64,000 nt of DNA from NCBI GenBank assembly GCA_037954665.1, contig JBBMOL010000099.1, positions 2,666,001-2,730,000 on the forward strand, given 5' to 3'. The notes beneath the pieces are model-generated. The model saw only the letters and a list, made by a program, of their open reading frames with translations, did no database searches and had not been told where the DNA came from. Of this stretch, positions 22,942 through 36,195 are shown piece after piece. Origin of the DNA: Laguncularia racemosa (Eukaryota; Streptophyta; Magnoliopsida; Myrtales; Combretaceae). A program made the position numbers and the translations under genes. Every line of letters starts with the position of its first letter. The first letter of the stretch is position 1.

Positions 22942-25900
22942 TCATGAATCTGAATAAGCTTCCCTTGAGGAAGAGGACCTCTGAATATCAGTCCTCTTCC
23001 CCAACCTCACAGAGTTGACATAATTTACAGGTGAATGGGCAGATACTCCCGGAAGTGCCAGACCGACCACTCTAAACAAAATGGAGAACCATCCCTCCTT
23101 GTAATCTGGACCATATACGTAGCCCATTGTTAAACTTCTGATCAGCTCCCAGACAGCATTTAAATATTTTGGAATCAGGAATGTCAGACTAAAGAAGTTT
23201 TTGTTTGGCTCCTCATCCACTTTCTTCAAGCATGCATACCAAAAATAAAGCAGTTAGTCCAGCAGTATTGTCCTAAATCTCATCTAAACAAAAGCTTTAA
23301 TCCTCTATCATACTAATGCACACATTGCAAAACATACTAAAGGATGCAAGTTCAAACTATCACCACTATGAAGAAATTTACACATCCAGATGAACCAATG
23401 TAATCTTATGACTAGCACCACAACCATCTAACTAAAAGCTTAAGCCTTTAAATATAGTATAGGCTATTATACTTATTATGACAATGCAAAGGTTTGAACT
23501 CGTGGCCTCCTTTTTTGATATCATGATATAGCTAACATCACAACCATCTGACTAAAAGCTTAAACCTATAGATATGGTTTGAATTATTGTATTTATTACT
23601 TAACATGTAGTATCCAATTGTGCAAACATATGAGTTATTACCAAAGAGTTCATATGATTGTTTCTTAAAAGATTCTACCACAAAATCATATGCAATATAT
23701 GTGGACAAGATGGTGACAATGAAGAGATTACCATAAAAGAAAAATTACATACTTTCTCATCATAGAAGCTGTCATAATAAAGACATACTCCGAAGTGCTT
23801 ATACAAGAAGATCTTGTCATCATAAGGCAATCTTGGGACAAGGTCATTGCAATAAACGATCCGGAAATATTTTGTAATTGGATTATTTAAGTGAGCTTCC
23901 ATATATTTTTGAAGTCGTCCATCGCCAACTCTTGGTTGACCAAATGTGTAGATGCCTAGTAATCTTTCCATAACTTCCATCTCTTCATGTAGGACCAACA
24001 CTGTTGGGAATAATATAGCAAGTGCACCACCCAAGCTATGCCCAGTTACTATAAATTTGGCATTCTTGTGCTCTTTAAGTAAGCCCTTCAATTTGCTTCT
24101 TACAACAAAATATGCAGACATCTCTGCCATCTCTGGTCGTATTACCTTCTCACCGGTGCTAGCCAACCCTTCAAATGTTGAGGATGAATCTGCTTTTCTC
24201 TCTCTTCTGTCTATATTGGCATTTTCAGTTCTTAACCCTCTAGCTTCAGTAGACCTGGAAACACTAGCACCATTTGCATGGTTGAAATTTCTGGCCTTTG
24301 ACTGAAGGTTCATTTGGATGGTGACAGGTTTAGCTCTATTCCCCAAACCTAAGGCCTCCAGGAATCCCATATGCACTTTCCCCGAATCTGGGATATCATA
24401 CCAGGAATAGTCGAAATCAGTGCACCAATCATCAGCATCAAAAGGTTCAGTGCCTCTGAAGCTAATCAGTATCAAATTTGCATCTACGGGCTTGTCACAT
24501 AAAATGAACACTTGAGTTGACCTCTGCTTCTGATAATCTATCACAACAGAACCCCAAAGAGAGAACTATGTTCATGAAAGCAGCAAGTAAAATCATTATA
24601 AAATGATGAAAGCTAGAAACTTTTCTTTTTTGGGTAAAAACGGGAAATAGCATATCTATTTAAGCATATCAAGGCTTTACCATTCCAGCATTCATAGAAA
24701 TCAACAAAATTCATCTGCAATTGAAAGAGTTCAAATTAAGACCTATTTCTTTTTCATGGATAGCAACTGTAATACACTAGCAAAACTGAGCACAGCATGA
24801 AACAGGCAAATAAATAACATACCTTCCAATGTTGAACTACAACATTTCTAACAACTTTGGCATTCTCATAAGATAGCTTAGCTGCCATCATGCAAAGGTC
24901 TATAACAGCACGATTTCCCAGTAATCTCTCCCTTGACAGCGATTCACCCAATTCTTGAAGTACACCCTCAACTCTATAAAGGTCTATTCGCCCATCTAAA
25001 TGCCCAATTGCACTAATGTAAGTCTGTGATCCTCTCTGTGGCATCACAATATTTCCTGCTTCCACACAATAACTAAAGTAACCATGAAAGTCGCAATAAT
25101 TTATAACATGCAGACAACTCACCGTCTTGTTCTGAGTCAGACTACTAGCTTCAATCAAGATGTCCATGTTCTATTGTTATGGATGCATTACATGCAAATG
25201 CCGTGAAGAAAATGATCCCTTCGAGTAAAACGAATGCCTAGAACTGATGCAAGTTCAACAACTGCCAGTTTTTAGCAGTGCATATCGTGCATGCATGGTG
25301 ATTCAGCAAATGGAGGTCACGCACGCTTCAACAAACTAACCAGTTCGCTTGAAAGTTTCTAGATAGTCATCTACATACACCTTTCCTTAAAGAGAGAGCT
25401 GGATGGTCCAGAACAACCAAAGATGAATGCTCTAGGCATTTAAGATCCGCTGGATCACTAGGACACACATTCTAATACATGAAGGGCCAAGTCCAACTCA
25501 TCCAGCAATTCCCACTTCCCATTTAAGGGCATTGTATTACACGAATTCGTGCTGCGCATCATGTTTCCTCAAGAAAACATTATTTCATACAATGCAGAAA
25601 GGTACATCAGATACTAAAACAAAAAACAATTTGAAACCCTTCACATTCTAGTCCTTTTCTCACATACCAAAATAAATAATTATTCAATCCCAAACGAATG
25701 CAATTGAAAAGCTACAAGAACCCTTCAGTAAAGACTAGTACTAAACACAATAGCATAAAAAGTAAATACAAAAGGAAAAAAAAAACAACAAAAAAGGAAA
25801 CTTTGTACCATGTAGGAGGTTACGGATCAAACCAAGAAAGTTATCATTTTCAGATAGTAAATTCAGAACAAACTCCACAAGATAACCAGTCCACTCCATG

Positions 25901-26160
25901 GGTTTCCCGAACAAAGCAATGATCTTCCTAACAATTACAGACACTATAATAACCCATCTCTGAGTAGAAGCAACTTCATCCAATAAATCCTCTTGAGAGC
26001 TCTCCAAGAACTTGATACCACTTGCTATATCACCTCTTAAACCATAATTGAACAAGTCTCTATATCCTCCATTATTGGGGTTCACTATGAGGTAATCAAA
26101 TGGTTGCTCATAAGTATTATTGATATTCCCTAGTTGGGCTGTTCCCAATTCATTAGACAT
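22942..26160 (-). CDS. OBL1: Class 3 (alpha/beta-hydrolase) lipase, OBL1-like
   Basis: Probable triacylglycerol lipase of lipid droplets. Five exons, read downward: 26160-25809, 25055-24823, 24714-24681, 24537-23753, 23223-22942. They join in frame to 561 residues. The first ATG in the frame is at 26160 (MSNELG). A hydrophobic stretch near residues 69-86 (WVIIVSVIVRK) fits the membrane or droplet anchor of OBL proteins. Lipase_3 features: ISFRGTEPF (231-239), nucleophile Ser374 in GHSLGG, FGQPRVGD, Asp438 in NDLVPRLP and a C-terminal His531 in SAHSPVNYVNS as the likely third catalytic residue. The stretch between about 275 and 340 is polar and low-complexity, an insertion before the nucleophile region. 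Exon 3 is a 34-nt microexon. In Arabidopsis and tobacco OBL1 acts on pollen and seed droplets; that role is inferred by similarity. The last acceptor could be placed slightly differently. Confidence 0.9.
23410..23600. repeat. Imperfect tandem repeat, SINE- or LTR-like, in lipase intron 4
   Basis: CACAACCATCT(A/G)ACTAAAAGCTTAA recurs at an offset of 120 bases (first copy near 23419, second near 23539) with similarity running on for about 80 bases. Between them lies a segment (GGAGGCCACGAGTTCAAACC on the minus strand) resembling sequence common in plant non-coding retroelements. No ends are clear. Confidence 0.5.
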
Positions 26161-26401
26161 GGTTAGTTTGGACAAGAAACCAGGAAATGTGAATGGTGAA
26201 GATTCTGGTTTTATGTGTTGGTGGTGAGGTGACTTGATGGTTGGTTAAAGAACTGTTGGGGCTACTTATAGATTTTGTTTCTTTTTTGGAAATTGAGGTA
26301 TTAGAAGGAGGAAAATTTTAACGGTTACCTGAGTTTTTGTTAAAAATAAATAAATAAATAACATTTTCACACTTTTGAGTATTGTTTCTTACTTTAGCAA
26401 T

Positions 26402-26443
26402 ATACATACATACATACACACATATATATATATATATATATAT
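26402..26443. repeat. ATAC/TA microsatellite
   Basis: ATAC repeats run straight into about eleven TA units, upstream of the lipase start. Confidence 0.9.
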
Positions 26444-27470
26444 TCTTTTGTAAAGTGTACAGTTGTTAATTTTTTCTATTTACAAATAGTTTTTATAATT
26501 TAGTGGTATTATATTGCTCTCTCGATGATGGATTTTTTGTTATAATTAAAAAATAAGTATAATTAAAAATATAATTTTTAAGAAATAGAATAAAAAATAG
26601 TAATTATTATTTTGAGTGTTCATTTTCAAAAGGTGATTATGTAGTGATAATTTATTTTTGGTGATGGCCAGTGGAAATAAGTTTTCTTTTTTTATTATTG
26701 CTTAATTATTTATATTGTTAGATAGTTGTAACGAGAATATGGTATCCGCTAGTATTAATAATATATTTATAAATAGTAATATATCTTACTTCAGCCCACC
26801 ACTTGACTATTAATTAAGTTATTATGAAAAAATACGAAAATATATAAGAAAAAAAAAACCAAGAAATTACTATTTTTTTTTTATCTTAGAAGTAAATTAT
26901 AATTTTTTATTCAATAATAATAAAAATTTTATACAATAACTATTTCATAAATCAAACAAAGCCATGACAACTATGAAATTTGGGGAGTAGTTACTCAATT
27001 CTGGATAAAAATGAAATTAACTGCACATGCTATTGCAATTTGCAAATATCCATGGAGGAAACTCTTATAAAAATTCATTTTCAAAACTTATAAAAATTAT
27101 CGAAACACCCATTACTGCTAGCTGACATCAGGATTCGATTTTCCCATTCTTGTTAATCTTGTATGTATGTATCTAACCATAAGACATAGTACCAAAATTA
27201 AGACAATTCAATTAATACCCAAAACTGCAATCGCACTGAAACGACCTTTCATCCGAGTGGAATATAATTTGATTAATTGATTTATTTGAATTAAAGTATA
27301 AAAAGACTAGTTAAGCCTTCCCAAAAAAAGGATAATATTTTGTTTTGATAAATAGAAATGGATTAAAATCAAAGGAAATCGATCAAAATTAAAAAAAAAT
27401 TCTGTATTTAGATAATTAAGTTAAAAGTGGAAATCATTGCTATGGGAATGAATTAAAATAAAACTAAAAT

Positions 27471-27492
27471 TATATATATATATATATATATA
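27471..27492. repeat. TA microsatellite
   Basis: Eleven TA units in an AT-rich spacer. Confidence 0.9.
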
Positions 27493-28035
27493 AAGGTAAG
27501 TCATTAAAAAAAAGAAAAGAAATTTAACTTACTTATAATCTTCTGGTAAATATTATTCTATTCTATTAATAATTATTAGTATATCTCTAAAACTATTAGT
27601 TATGTTTTAAATATCACATGTTTCTTAATCATTATTAAAATCCTAAAATTATCAATAAAAATATCTATAAAATGGCAATTGTCTTCCTCTTTTTAAGATT
27701 TGATAAAAATTTGAAGGTACATATTATCATATAAAAATACATCATAAGAATTTAGAAACCTATTATACTTAATCAATAATTTCTTGAGTTTACAATGACA
27801 ACTCTTACAATGTTTTTAAAGAATGGATCTTTTTAATTATATTAGGAGTGATATAAGATAAGAGAATTTAAGAAGAGACAATACATTTATTTTTAATAAC
27901 ATTTTTTATTAATAATGTAATATATAAAAAAATAGTGTCAAATGTAATTTTATATATAGACTATATATATATAAAAAAAAAAATTATCCACTTCTATAGC
28001 TTTGCTTTGCATTTAGTTTATTGTAGGCTTAAATA

Positions 28036-28175
28036 AAACGGCGGTGGGGCCCATTATGGCCCTACGCGCACGCAGGTAGGTGTTTATCTTCATTTCTTCT
28101 TTTCGGCCACCATACGCCGTTTCCTTTTGCGGGTTTTGCGGCTCTGTGCGCTTTTCCCCACCCCACCTTATATAT
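28036..28175. other. Isolated GC-rich island
   Basis: A ~140-base stretch with GGCGGTGGGGCCCATTATGG and further GGCCCT/CGCACGC words sits in otherwise very AT-rich DNA. It contains GGCCCA-type (site II) words found in plant promoters, and a TATATATGTATATA run follows. No gene is visible on either side, so it may be a promoter of a non-coding transcript, a relic, or foreign DNA. Confidence 0.35.
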
Positions 28176-30359
28176 GTATATATATTTTCCTTTTGTTAAT
28201 ATTGATGTTTAAATAAATTATACTCGTTATTCTTTTCTTTTCTTTTAAAAAAATCATTATTTTAATTATTTTGGGATACTAAACCTAATTAATTACATTG
28301 AGAAACAAGTATTCATAGGGTTGAAATACTTAAGGGCCTTATCAATTATTGTTATAAAATTACATAGAAATAGATTTTTAACTTTTTTATACTAGAAAAA
28401 TTAAAAAAGAAAAAGAAAAAAGAAAAAAAACAAAGCATTTTTAGTCCTAAACATTTTACCAGTTTTACATTTGAATCCTACACTCTTTTTTTTTTCCTCT
28501 ATTCAAGCCCTTAACAATTTTAAATGCTTACAAACAATTTTTTAGTAATACCACCAACTTTTTCTATTTGTAAATGACATATAGCGGTACCTAATTCGTT
28601 AAAATAATTACATTTAAATAAATAATATAATTAAATGTATATAAATTAATTAATTTAATATAATTAATTACATGCTTTGTTCTTGCTCAATGTTTCTGGT
28701 GCATGGTCTTGTTCAATGTTTCTTGCTGCCTAAGTCCACATAAATGATACAGAAGTCACAATGCTTTGTCCTTTCGTCTCCACGGCTGTAAGGTCACCTG
28801 AATTAATTTTTAATTTTTTTTTTTTTTTCCTTCCTAGAAGGTCATGTGAGATACAGTAGTATTGTATAACATCTCTATAAAAATACAATATTTGTATCAA
28901 TCAAACTATAAGATATTTTCAGAAGATTGTTCATTAACTTAAACACACTCCATTGAATATACAATTGCATAAGCAAATAGTGAGAGGAGAGTTTAACACT
29001 AGGAAAATGCAACGCGATCACAATGCTGTTGAATATCTGATTGAAGAATTGAAATTCAAACACAGTAAAATGCAAACACTTAATCAATTGAATTGCTTTT
29101 AATGATTTGAAATTATGAACCAAACCCTTTAAAATGCAATTTGATTTGATTTGAATCGCTTTTAAAATTATTTTATTTTAATTTATAATATTAGTAGTCA
29201 TTAGAGTTTTTAACCATATATTGATATTCAAATTAAAAAATATTATGCACAATGTAAAATATATAATATTATATTATGATTACATTACATCTTAAGTGAT
29301 AGTGAATGTACACTAGTTTACTTGAAAAATGAGAAAAGAAAGTGAGGAAAAAGAAGTAAACCATGATGATTAAGAGTGGAATGAGAGTCGACCAAGAAAA
29401 AAAAAAGAGCAAATAAGATTGGATAGAAATGTCAATATGTCTAAAATAAAAAAAAATGTCAATTAATATTTATTTTTTAATAAGAAGCGATTGAGTTTGG
29501 ATTCAAATAATTATGTTCAGTTTGACCCCGAACCAAATCATTAATTATTGGCACCATTTTCGAACCAAACTAAAATATAAAAGAATTGCATTTTGCAACT
29601 TGGTATGATTCTAGATCAATTTGATGAAGAATCCTAATGGCAATATATGAATAAATATTGATTGGAAAAAAAAAAAAAAGAGAAAGAAGAAAAACCGAAC
29701 ATGACCCACAATCATGAATTCATCACTCCTATTTATTCGATGTTAAACTAAATTCAAGCCAAATGGTTTTGATTGTCATTGTTTAATCAATACTTATCAA
29801 CAAAGTTAGATAATATAGTCAAATTGAATATTTAAAAATTCTTATAATAACATGGTATGAATATTAATTTTTCAATTGGATAAATCAAATTTGAATTTCT
29901 CTTTTCCCATTAATTGTAATATATATTAGTTGGAAAAAAATTATCCAAAAAAAAAACTTCTAAGGGATATTTACGCCTTTAATTGTAAAAGAGATATACC
30001 CATTTTAGATCGAGATTTTAATTTCCATCTCTTTATTTGGTTTATTGGTAATTCATACCCTATACTTTATAGTAGAGTGTTATTATGTGAGTAGAATGAG
30101 TTTATTCTTTGGAAAATATATATGATGGTATTCAAGTTATGCTAGACCAATTAACAAGACATAGGCCCATGGGTCAAGGTCTCCTTTGAGTACTGGACCA
30201 ACATTAGCCTACTAAGGTCCAAAGTTCAAACATGTCCAAATAGAAAGGTCTTGGTTTAACCAAATTTTTTCATTTGCTAAAATATCCAAAGCAACATAGT
30301 GTGATAACTGAATATATATTTTATTTTCTTTTCTTAGTTCTATTATGCCTAACGCCTTA

Positions 30360-31782
30360 TGATGGGTCGTTATTCGATCGTATCAAATTATAAATTTATA
30401 AACCTAAAGAAATCTAACAACCTAGCTAGGCAAGTGCACCTATCTAATGTAGTATAGATCACAACAAATATTATCCTCAAGGATCTTAAAAATAAATACT
30501 AGTATTATCGTTTTTTTACTATCTAGTCTAAATTTTAATGTGATATTAATAAATTAAATCAATAATTAACTAATCTAATAATCCTAAGATTAATTATAAT
30601 CGTCGTAACAAATAAATTCAATCACAAAGATATACCATTCATCTTAATCTACTCTAAACCCTTATAATAAGGTATTGACTAATTAATTATTTACGCTTTA
30701 CACTGCAAGAATTCTCAATTAAACTAATTACTCCCTCGAGTTAATTAATTAATAACCTTATGCGGAATAATGAAGACCTCTCCCTCACTATCGCCTTATA
30801 AGATTTCATTAAGTTCACAATTCCCAATACTAAATATTTATGTAGAAAATTGAAGTCCTTCTAGCTCTAGGTAAAACATATAATCCTTCTATTCATGAAG
30901 ATTTATCCTATTAGATGAGACATCTCTCTATCTAACAAGAATCATACATGTAATCAATTTGTACGCATAAATTAATTACACAGCAGTAAACACACATAAA
31001 TAGATACAAAGACATAAACTTTTAATTAATTAATAAGTAATTCAATCACATGGTTTAAAGTTTCACAAGATGTAGAGCATATAAATCTACTCCTCCATAG
31101 AATCTACAATAATCACAACAAATCTAGAGAAGTAATAATGATTCATGATGAAAAAAATAAACTCCCGTAATCATTTTGTGATTCTCGATGATGCTCCAGC
31201 GATTTTGCTCTCCTAAGGTTTTTAGAATGACTATGAAAGAAAATAAAATCATATCCCTAATTTTCGTAATAAAAGTGAGTATTTATAGTCTAAGAAATAT
31301 TGTAGCATGCATGACTTTGTACACGCCTATGCTTGAGGCAGTATACTCTAGAAAAACGTAAAATTTTGACATTTCGGGTTCTGCATAGCCTCCTACACGA
31401 TTGTGCTGGAGGTTATGTACTCCAAAATTCCTACATTTTCTTCTCTAGACAGATTTCTTACTTCAACATGACTTTCTAAACTACTTATGCAGTGGCTAAA
31501 GCACAATTTTACGATGTATTCTAATCACTTTTTGCTCTCCAGTACTAGCATCAGCACAGCTGTACTAAAAGTCGTGCACACATGAAAATCATATTTTCTC
31601 ATATTTTGCTAGATTTTTCCTTATTTTCGCTCGAATCTTTTGCAAATCTTTAATTTGCACTCTTTAAACCTTGAAATCAAATATTAAGCACTTAAGTGTC
31701 TTTTTCTTAATAAATTCACACAAAATTCATCAAAAATCATATTTAATAAATATAATAAATAAGGTTCTTTTAACGCTTATCA
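30360..31782 (-). mobile_element. Probable solo LTR (same layout as 41045-42498)
   Basis: Bounded by TGATGGG at 30360 and ...CGCTTATCA at 31782, with flanks CCTTA (30355-30359) and CTTTA (31783-31787), a 5-bp duplication with one mismatch. The minus-strand start TGATAAG(C)GTT matches that of the solo LTR at 41045-42498, and both carry a GCAAGT(G)CA(C/T)CTATC block about 60 bases (here) or 40 bases (there) from the opposite end. It has no coding capacity and length 1423. Confidence 0.65.
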
Positions 31783-32729
31783 CTTTACTTATAACATAAT
31801 TTAGTTTTGCTCCATTTTTAAATACATTAGCTTCCTTCATTTCTCGTTGACTCAAATATAAGCATACAAATTCCCAAATACTCACCAAAGTTTCTCTCCT
31901 TGATAAAAATCAACACTTTCCACATGGTATTAGAATAGTGTGCTTGATTTTATCATCCAATTTCATGCTAGCAAACAATAATTACACTTTTAGGAAACAA
32001 AATCTAGTAGGTATTTTGTTTCACTCTAATGTCAGCTCTTGAACTCAAGATATGAGCCATATATGAAGGCTGAAATAATATTAAAACTAAATATGAATAA
32101 AGTTTCATCAATGGATCCTATATAAAACCTTAATATGAAGAAATTGAGTATTAGCGATGGATCACTAAAATGGGTTTTATATATTGTTTTGCTTGTTCCA
32201 ATTATTAAATACAACCTACTATTGGTGAAAAAGTTGATGAGTTTTTAAACTTTCATGCAAATTTTTATCCAACCCATTGAATATTTCAGGACCAAGTAAC
32301 TATTAATTTGGTTGTTGCTACAAAAGGTCACCAATGGACCATATGTAGAACTCTTTACTGAGACAAGGCAGTCCTGATTCACTACATTCTACTGGTTTTC
32401 TCAGCTTATTGGCCTCTTCAATTATTTTCTTTCACTATTATTTCATGCAAATTTAGGAAATCTTTCTAAGTTTAAGCTTGTCATATTACTGATTGTAATA
32501 CATTTCATTGTGTAAAGATTTCTTATGGATAAACATCATTATTTGCCTCTTTCTCAACATAATACTACATCTTTACTTACCCTTTTCTGGACACACCACA
32601 ATCTCTAATCTTTAGAGCGTTTTCATAACCTAGTGACTAAACCGGCATCGAAGGTCAAGGACAGTTAGCCACTACCACAGGTAAGTTGGACGACCCCTAA
32701 ATGGGTGGCTCCATCGCCTCGAAAGTGTT
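31783..32729. other. Spacer with possible retroelement primer-binding site
   Basis: ATGGTATTAGAATAGTGTGC near 31925 resembles a TGGTATCAGAGC primer-binding site with changes. No LTR or gag frame can be traced around it. A scrap of coding-like sequence (32680-32737) seems to continue after the hAT insertion at 37154; I could not name it. Confidence 0.35.
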
Positions 32730-32737
32730 CTTGTTGC
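32730..32737. repeat. Left 8-bp target duplication of the hAT element
   Basis: CTTGTTGC, identical to 37146-37153. Confidence 0.93.
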
Positions 32738-33065
32738 CAAGGTTGTCAAAATCGCGATTTTACGTAGAATCGCCAGGGGGTCCGTAGAATCGGAACGTAG
32801 AAACGGAACGTAAAAACGTAAGTTTTTATAACCTTTATAAAATAACCTTTAAATATTAAAAATTTACTTACAGTAGTCATTAAAAAATATAATAAATAAT
32901 ATAAATTAAAAATTTCAGCATAAAATTGGATCATAAATCACAATAAAAGTCATAATATAGATAATCAAGCATAAGTTGTATAACATAAATAATCAACCAT
33001 AAAAATAATCAACTAAAAGTCTCAATAAAAGTTATGAAATCATAAATCATATTACAAAACAAGAA

Positions 33066-35645
33066 CTAAAATAAATCATCACAATTTCCACCATCTCTCT
33101 CATCCATATCATCATCATCATTTGCATCTTCATCATCTTCTTCTTCATCAATGTCAACATCATCATGAGGTGTACTGCTACCAATGATTTCCATATCCTT
33201 TAATTCCAAAATTTTTGAAGTTCCTATTTGCATTTCAACTTCAACATTATCAATATCATGAAGGTCCAAATCATTTGGGATTAGGGAATTACTGACAAGA
33301 CCCTCCAAATTGACATAAGCACCAATTTCGTCCTCCTCCACATCATCTTTATCTTTATCCCCTAGACTTGGAAAGAAATGCAACACACCTTGACCTTCAT
33401 TCTCATATGATGAGTCAAACACATTTTCTTCTTCAACTATCCATTCATCATCAGATGAGAGATCTTCAACAGTGAAAGTAGAAGTGTCAGTGTCAGCAAT
33501 GCATCTTTCTTTCCTATTTCTTAATTTCAAGTTATGCATTACAAAGACTAAATCATTCATCTTTTGTTGATGCAGCCTATTCCTCCTTTTGGTATGGACT
33601 TGAAAATGAAAAAGGTTATACATAACTTTATAAGATTCATAATCTTAATAAGTAATAAATAATAATATATATAATTGAATAAAAGAACTATTTGTATCGT
33701 ACCATTTCAAATGCACTCCAATTTCGCTCACAACCTGAAGAACTACAAGTCAAACTTAAAACACGAATAGCAAACTTTTGTAGTTCTGGGCATTCATCTC
33801 CATATGAATCCCACCATTTAGCTGGAGCTTTTTTGTTTCTTGCTAACCTTGCAGCTTCAATGCCAAATAGTCCCTTAGCATCCTTAAATCTTTCAAGTTG
33901 CAAATCAATCTTACACCTTTCTGTTGTATTAGAAACCATACGCTCTATGCAACCATATAATCCAATCTTAACATCGGCATCAACTTTAAAATCATCACTA
34001 TAATGATAATGAGGATTCAAATAATAAGCTGCAGCATGCAATGGTCTATGAAGTTGAAGCTCCCATCTCTTGTCAATAATCTTGAAGATAGGTTCATAAC
34101 TACATTAAATAAATATGATTTCAATTTAGAAATGAAACTTTAAAATTAGCACTAAACAAAATATTATATATATATAGCTAACAAGTTACGATATTACCTT
34201 TTCTTCACATTGTTGAAGTTTGCTTTAATTTTCTGCTTAGCACGATCCATTTCTGGATAAATGAAACCCATAGCTGGTTGATCATTAGAATCCACTAATC
34301 TAAGCACTTTAATCAAGGGAAATGCAGCTTTAAGGCAAACAATAACATTCTTCCAAAACCTACTATCCAAAACCACTTGTTGAATCTGCTTTCCATCACT
34401 TGTGGTCGAATACTTACATGATTTCCAATGGCTAGAAGTGAACATCATCATCAATGCAGTTTTCAACTCACAAAGGCAACCTAATGTCAAATATGAAGTG
34501 GCAAAACGAGTTGCACCAGGTCTAATCAAGTCTCTCCCTTTAGTGTATCTTCTCAAAATTGAGATAAGTATAGTCCTGGAATAAATATATGTAGTAATTC
34601 GCCTTCCTTTTGCAATTATCCCCTGATGGATCTTCAAATTCTTCTCAAAGTCTTCCAAGATCAAATCGATGCAATGTGCAGCACAAGGTGTCCAATATAA
34701 GCATTTTCTCTTCTCCATCAATTTTTCTCCTGCTGCTTTATAATTTGCAGCATTATCTGTAATAACTTGTACAACATTTTCCTCTCCAACCTTCTCCACA
34801 ATATCATCTAACATTGCCAAAACTTTGTCGGTTGTCTTGGATACATCAGAAGCATCTATAGATGATAAGAAGACCGTTCCTTTAGGGCTATTAACTAAGA
34901 AATTGCATATGGAACGCCTCTTTCTATCAGTCCATGCATCAGACATAATAGAGCAACCTGTTTTTTTCCATTCAGCTTTGTAGTCATTAAGAAGTTCCAT
35001 TGTTCGAGCTACTTCTTTCTTCAAACAAGTCACCCTTAGCTCATGATAAGAAGGAGGTTTAAGCCCACATCCATATCGACCAACCACTTGAAGTATCTTC
35101 ACAAACTCTGGATTTTTGACACAATTAAATGGAATTGCACTAGTATAGAAAAAACGAGCAATTTGTTGGCTACATTCTTCTCTCAAATCTTTCTTCATGA
35201 ATTGGTTAATTGTACCTTGCATTGCTCGTGTTCCACTTTCACAAATTTTTTTTTTTTTTGGTTTCAGAAAGAAGTCCATGCAATTCCTTTCTTTTTTGTT
35301 TATCCCTATTTGCTCCACCTCATCATCAGCATCATCAGAATCTTCAATGCCATGAATTTGCTTTCTCTTCATTTCTGATAATTTTGCCGCTCTTAGCAGC
35401 ATTGTTAACATTTCATTTTTTACATCATCCGGGACACTGGTGCATGGCTCTACATCTTTACGTGTACACCCCAAGTGATTCTTGAATCTGTAAATGCCTC
35501 CACTAACAACTTTATTACAATACTTACATTTAACTTTTTTCCCATTATTGTCTACATCAATTCCATGCCCCCAACCTACATCAGATCTACTTCCAAGTGA
35601 ATTCTTTCTTTTCGAACTCTCTCTAGATGATTTGGAAGATGACAT
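33066..35645 (-). CDS. hAT transposase (BED finger, DUF659, hAT dimerisation), possibly broken at exon 3
   Basis: Exon 1 is 35645-34198 (donor GTAATA) and exon 2 is 34099-33703 (donor GTACGA). They join in frame to 615 residues. A BED zinc finger lies at C40, C43, H57, C60, with a basic KPKKKK stretch at 128-133. DUF659/RNase H-like core: Asp236 in SDAWTD, Asp297 in ITDNAANY, then CAAH (321-324). The hAT dimerisation region (PAKWWDSYG to CERNWSAFEM) ends exon 2. The natural continuation VHTKRRNRL starts at 33599 and stays open to a stop at 33066, adding an acidic tail of 177 residues. The base pair before it reads CAA instead of CAG; the only AG is one base later and shifts the frame. Transposition activity is therefore doubtful, unless the truncated protein suffices. 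Confidence 0.85.
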
Positions 35646-36195
35646 TTTAACTCAATCGATGCTTAAAATCCTATAAGAAAAAAAAAAGAAAAAGAAAAAA
35701 AGGAGTAAAGACAGCTATGGTAGAAAGTAGAAAACTAGAAACCATAAACTATAAAGTACTATTACATATTCACAAATTACATATATAAAGTAAATTTCTC
35801 ATGCTCATGCTCATGTAAGATGTAACAAGTAATTACTAATTACAATTTACAACTAGAAGAGATAGCAAGAAAAATAACTATAAAAGTTTTCTTTAAATCA
35901 TCATCAAGAAAAGGAAAGCAAAACATAAGGGGTAAGGGTAACAAGCTTTACATTCCATAAAGCTAGAAAAATGATTATATTATAAATTTGTAACTAAGTA
36001 ATATAATCCCATTTCCAAATTATAACAATATAACTTAGCACACCACATGCTCAACCTAAACCCTCCAAATGCAACTTGTATGAAGGATTAAGTTTCTCTG
36101 GAATTGGATTTATTGATATTTAAGCACATAATACATTTGGATGGGATATCAACTTGGATTGAGATCGGATAAGATAAGAAAACACAAAGAAAAAT

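Larger units (their letters stand above)
26161..30354. other. AT-rich spacer with microsatellites
   Basis: No protein gene or RNA gene was recognised. The stretch holds ATAC/TA repeats (26402-26443), a TA run (27471-27492), many A and T runs and, at 28036-28175, a small GC-rich island. Several short frames exist but all are AT-driven and lack domain features. Confidence 0.55.

Noticed and set aside
23480..23510. Possible tRNA B-box (GGTTTGAACTC)
   Set aside because: No A-box or cloverleaf around it; more likely part of a degenerate repeat in the lipase intron.
33692..34003. Plus-strand frame of 103 codons
   Set aside because: Shadow of transposase exon 2.
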